Below, piece after piece: positions 4,683 through 6,895 of a stretch of DNA of 6,895 bases; the stretch's first letter is position 1; each line of letters starts with the position of its first letter. The notes under the pieces are model-generated. The model was given only the letters and a program-made list of their open reading frames with translations, had not been told where the DNA came from and searched no databases. A program made the position numbers and the translations under genes. This DNA is from an uncultured Eubacteriales bacterium (lineage in GTDB: Bacteria; Bacillota; Clostridia; Oscillospirales; Oscillospiraceae): contig URQA01000131.1 in NCBI GenBank assembly GCA_900549885.1, positions 1 through 6,895 on the forward strand. Direction: 5' to 3'.

Positions 4683-4820
4683 CTCGTCGGCGCAAAGTCC
4701 GCTCTGCTCTGTTTCCGTCCAAGGACGGCGAAAACTTCGCGGCGCTCCCTTGCGCCTCCTCTCCCCATCGGACCCGCTGGCGCTGGGCTCCGATGGGGAT
4801 CCCAAAACGCCATGGGCGGC
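4683..4820 (-). repeat. Palindrome-rich insert between the two alaS tails, candidate interspersed repeat
   Basis: A 138-bp segment with no homology to alaS. It contains at least three inverted repeats: CCGTCC/GGACGG (4715-4720 with 4723-4728), GGCGC/GCGCC (4741-4745 with 4752-4756) and CCCCATCGGA/TCCGATGGGG (4763-4772 with 4789-4798), the last extended by CCC/GGG. Read in the alaS frame it is open throughout, with an Arg/Ser/Glu-rich composition. The dense short palindromes, position exactly between duplicated gene ends and open frame suggest a small mobile or interspersed repeat rather than a gene. No terminal repeat or transposase is visible. The 4599-4820 interval holds only this and the leftover alaS tail. 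Confidence 0.5.
4763..4798. repeat. Inverted repeat within the insert, possible hairpin
   Basis: CCCCATCGGA (4763-4772) pairs with TCCGATGGGG (4789-4798); CCC (4773-4775) with GGG (4785-4787) extends the stem past one unpaired C. In minus-strand mRNA it would fold 23-60 nt after the alaS stop. No T-tract follows on either strand, so it is not a classical terminator, but it could mark the 3' end of alaS mRNA or reduce read-through into the downstream genes. Confidence 0.6.
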
Positions 4821-4908
4821 TCACAGGCCCAGCTTTTGAGACACGAAGTCGTCCACAGTGGCCAGCGCGTTGTCCAGCTTCAGCACGTCAGAACCGCCGC
4901 CCATGGCG
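4808..4908. repeat. 13-nt inverted repeat flanking the functional alaS tail
   Basis: CGCCATGGGCGGC (4808-4820), directly downstream of the alaS stop, is the exact reverse complement of GCCGCCCATGGCG (4896-4908), inside alaS at the upstream border of the duplicated 81-nt block. The arms enclose 75 nt that are almost exactly the repeated alaS end. They could pair in mRNA, or mark the ends of a captured or inverted fragment. Each arm contains the self-complementary CCATGG, which makes part of the match easier by chance. Confidence 0.6.
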
Positions 4909-6895
4909 GAGTCGGGCTTGCCGCCCCCCTTGCCGCCGCAGATGGGGGCCACGGCCTTGATGATATCCCCGGCCTTGACGCCCTTGGCCACCGCGTCCTT
5001 GCCGCAGGCGGCCAGGAAGGTGATCTTGCCGTCGTTCACCGCGGCCAGCACCGCCACCACGCTCTCGTCCTTGTCCCGGAGGAAGTCGCCCATCTTGCGC
5101 AGGCGGTCGGCGTCCGCATCGGGCACCGTGGAGGTGAGCACCTTCAGCCCGCCCACCTCGTGGGCGGCGAAGAGGAACCGCTCGGCCTGGCTCACCGCCT
5201 CCCGGGCCTTGAAGCGCTCCACCGCCTGGTTCAGCTGCTTGATCTCGCCCATGACGGTCTCGGCCTTCTCCCGCAGCTCACCGGGCTTGGCCTTCAGGGC
5301 GGCGGCGGTCTGGAAGAGCAGCTCCTGGTTGCGGTCCATCACCTCCAAGGAGACCCGGCCGGTGGTGGCCTCGATCCGGCGCACGCCGCTGGCCACGGAG
5401 AACTCGCTCTGGATGTGGAACACGCCCACTTTGGCGGTGTTGTCCAGGTGGGTGCCGCCGCAGAACTCCACGGAGTACCCCTCGCCCATGTCCACCACCC
5501 GGACGCTGTCGCCGTACTTCTCGCCGAACAGGGCGATAGCCCCGGTCTTTTTGGCCTCCTCGATGGGCATGACCTTGGTCTGGATGTCATAGCCCTCCAG
5601 CACCGCCTCGTTGACGATGCGGCTGACCTCCGCCAGCTCCTGGGCGGTCATGGCGGAGAAGTGGGTGAAGTCGAAGCGCAGCCGGTCGGCCTCCACCAGG
5701 GAGCCCGCCTGGTGGACGTGGTCCCCCAGCACGGTGCGCAGGGCCTTGTCCAGCAGATGGGTGGCGGAGTGGGCGCGCATGACGGCCTTCCGGCGGTCCT
5801 GGTCGATGGCGGCGGTGACGGTGTCCCCCAGCTTGAGCACGCCCTCGGTCACCTTGCCGTAGTGCATATACTTGCCGCCCTTGTTCTTCTGCACGTCGGT
5901 GACGGTGAACAGGCAGCCGTTCTCCCCGCTCCTGGCGATGGTGCCGTGGTCGGCCACCTGGCCGCCCATCTCGGCATAGAAGGGGGTCTTGTCCAGCACC
6001 ACGATGCCCTCCACGCCAGGCATGAGCTCCTCGGCCTGCTCGTTCTCCACCACCAGGGCCACCACGCGGGCGCCGGTGATGGTGTTCTCGGTGTAGCCCA
6101 CGAATTCCGTCTCGGGCACGTCCTTGCCGAACTCCACGCCGGCCCAGCCCAGGTCGCCCAGGGCCTCCCGGGCCTTCCGGGCCCGCTGGCGCTGCTCCTC
6201 CATGAGCTGGTGGAAGCCGTCCTCGTCCACCTCCATGCCCTGCTCGGCCACCATCTCCATGGTCAGGTCGATAGGGAAGCCGTAGGTGTCGTAGAGCTTG
6301 AAGGCGTCGGCGCCGGAGAACACCCGCTCCCCCTTCTCCTTGTGGCCGGAGAGCATGTCGTTAAAGATGCGCAGGCCGCCGTCGATGGTCTTGGCGAAGT
6401 TCTCCTCCTCCACCCGGATGACCTTGGTGATATAGTCCTGGCGCTCCCGCAGCTCGGGGTAGTGGCCCTCGTTCTCGTGGATGACGGTGTCGCACACCTG
6501 GTAGAGGAAGGGGTCGTTCACCCCCAGCAGCTTGCCGTGGCGGGCGGCTCGGCGCAGCAGGCGGCGCAGCACATAGCCCCGGCCCTCGTTGGAGGGCAGC
6601 ACCCCGTCGCAGATCATGAAGGTGGCGGAGCGGATGTGGTCGGTGATCACCCGCAGGGAGACGTCCTTGGCGGTGGTCTCGCCGTAGTGGGCGTGGGTGA
6701 TGTCAGACACCTTGTGGGTGATGTTCATCACCGTGTCCACGTCGAACAGGGAGGCCACGTTCTGGCACACACAGGCCAGCCGCTCCAGGCCCATGCCGGT
6801 GTCGATGTTCTTCTGCTTGAGTTCGGTGTAGTGGCCCTCCCCGTCGTTGTCGAACTGGGAGAACACCACGTTCCACACCTCGATATACCGGTCGC
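4821..6895 (-). CDS. alaS: Alanyl-tRNA synthetase, N-terminally truncated by the window edge
   Basis: Charges tRNA-Ala with alanine in the cytoplasm and hydrolyses mischarged Ser/Gly-tRNA-Ala. The frame is open to the window edge, where DRYIEVWNVVFSQF is read; the GTG in it is an internal Val, not a start. About 690 residues are visible against roughly 875 for the family, so class II motifs 1 and 2 are outside. Numbered from that Val, motif 3 is DTGMGLERLA (26-35), followed by the tRNA-recognition region with LRRLLRRAARHGKLLG (104-119). The editing domain has HSATHLL (370-376) and CGGTH (473-477), whose His and Cys residues bind zinc, plus SGVRRIEATTG (497-507). A helical segment and the C-Ala domain follow, with ICGGKGGGKPDSAMGGGSDV (646-665). 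All key residues seen are intact. Codon use is more GC3-rich than downstream. The stop is followed by an unusual insert and a second alaS tail. Confidence 0.98.
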   Translation of the reverse strand, partial: DRYIEVWNVVFSQFDNDGEGHYTELKQKNIDTGMGLERLACVCQNVASLFDVDTVMNITHKVSDITHAHYGETTAKDVSLRVITDHIRSATFMICDGVLPSNEGRGYVLRRLLRRAARHGKLLGVNDPFLYQVCDTVIHENEGHYPELRERQDYITKVIRVEEENFAKTIDGGLRIFNDMLSGHKEKGERVFSGADAFKLYDTYGFPIDLTMEMVAEQGMEVDEDGFHQLMEEQRQRARKAREALGDLGWAGVEFGKDVPETEFVGYTENTITGARVVALVVENEQAEELMPGVEGIVVLDKTPFYAEMGGQVADHGTIARSGENGCLFTVTDVQKNKGGKYMHYGKVTEGVLKLGDTVTAAIDQDRRKAVMRAHSATHLLDKALRTVLGDHVHQAGSLVEADRLRFDFTHFSAMTAQELAEVSRIVNEAVLEGYDIQTKVMPIEEAKKTGAIALFGEKYGDSVRVVDMGEGYSVEFCGGTHLDNTAKVGVFHIQSEFSVASGVRRIEATTGRVSLEVMDRNQELLFQTAAALKAKPGELREKAETVMGEIKQLNQAVERFKAREAVSQAERFLFAAHEVGGLKVLTSTVPDADADRLRKMGDFLRDKDESVVAVLAAVNDGKITFLAACGKDAVAKGVKAGDIIKAVAPICGGKGGGKPDSAMGGGSDVLKLDNALATVDDFVSQKLGL

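Noticed and set aside
4595..4813. Two overlapping 67- and 72-codon minus-strand frames across the insert as independent small genes
   Set aside because: One starts at a TTG and the other at an ATG, both without a ribosome-binding site. Only the part matching the alaS tail resembles a known protein, so a repeat plus alaS remnant explains them better.
4858..5592. 244-codon plus-strand open frame within alaS
   Set aside because: Antisense shadow of the alaS editing and C-Ala coding region; Ser/Ala/Arg-rich with no recognisable domain.
6861..6895. Start of alaS at the GTG near 6878
   Set aside because: That GTG is the Val of the conserved DRYIEVWN segment, and the frame continues upstream to the window edge, so the real start is outside.

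Overview
The window looks like chromosomal DNA from a GC-rich member of the Clostridia, most likely an Oscillospiraceae-type gut Firmicute (Flavonifractor/Oscillibacter-like). The assignment rests on high GC coding DNA with strong AGGAGG ribosome-binding sites, a MtaB-type methylthiotransferase, a DUF4250 protein, a TIGR04076 protein, a CmpB-type membrane protein and an SdpR/SdpI pair. It is inference; no marker gene fixes the genus.

Layout. (i) 1-531, plus strand: the 3' part of mtaB, a tRNA-modifying radical-SAM enzyme. It ends at a near-perfect 15-bp bidirectional terminator (530-571). (ii) 571-2771, minus strand: a small membrane-protein cluster read as sdpR (ArsR-type repressor) -> sdpI (six-TM immunity-type protein) -> CmpB-like five-TM protein -> VanZ-like protein, ending at the same terminator. 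sdpR has a consensus promoter (TTGACA, 16 bp, TATAAT) whose spacer is almost filled by a perfect 14-bp palindrome, the probable SdpR operator. (iii) 2850-2937: two tandem hairpins. The one nearer sdpR is a good terminator for the upstream minus-strand group. (iv) 2995-4598, minus strand: a conserved hypothetical protein, a 57-aa DUF4250 protein coupled by an ATGA overlap, a TIGR04076 protein and a HIT-family nucleotide-binding protein. (v) 4821-6895, minus strand: alaS, alanyl-tRNA synthetase, lacking its N-terminal part at the window edge.

The most unusual structure lies between alaS and the next gene. The last 26 codons plus stop of alaS (4821-4901) occur a second time at 4602-4682, in the same orientation and frame, about 78% identical in DNA but 24/26 identical in protein. 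The second copy ends 3 nt before the next gene's ATG. A palindrome-rich 138-bp segment (4683-4820) lies between the two copies. The near-absence of amino-acid changes suggests the copies diverged as functional alaS ends before being brought together, for example by xenologous recombination or element-associated capture, rather than by a recent tandem duplication.

Other points. Two genes (sdpR and the CmpB-like gene) have upstream non-ATG starts that should be rejected in favour of ATG codons placed correctly behind their ribosome-binding sites. The TIGR04076 gene is followed in frame, after its UGA, by 46 coding-like codons of unknown meaning.
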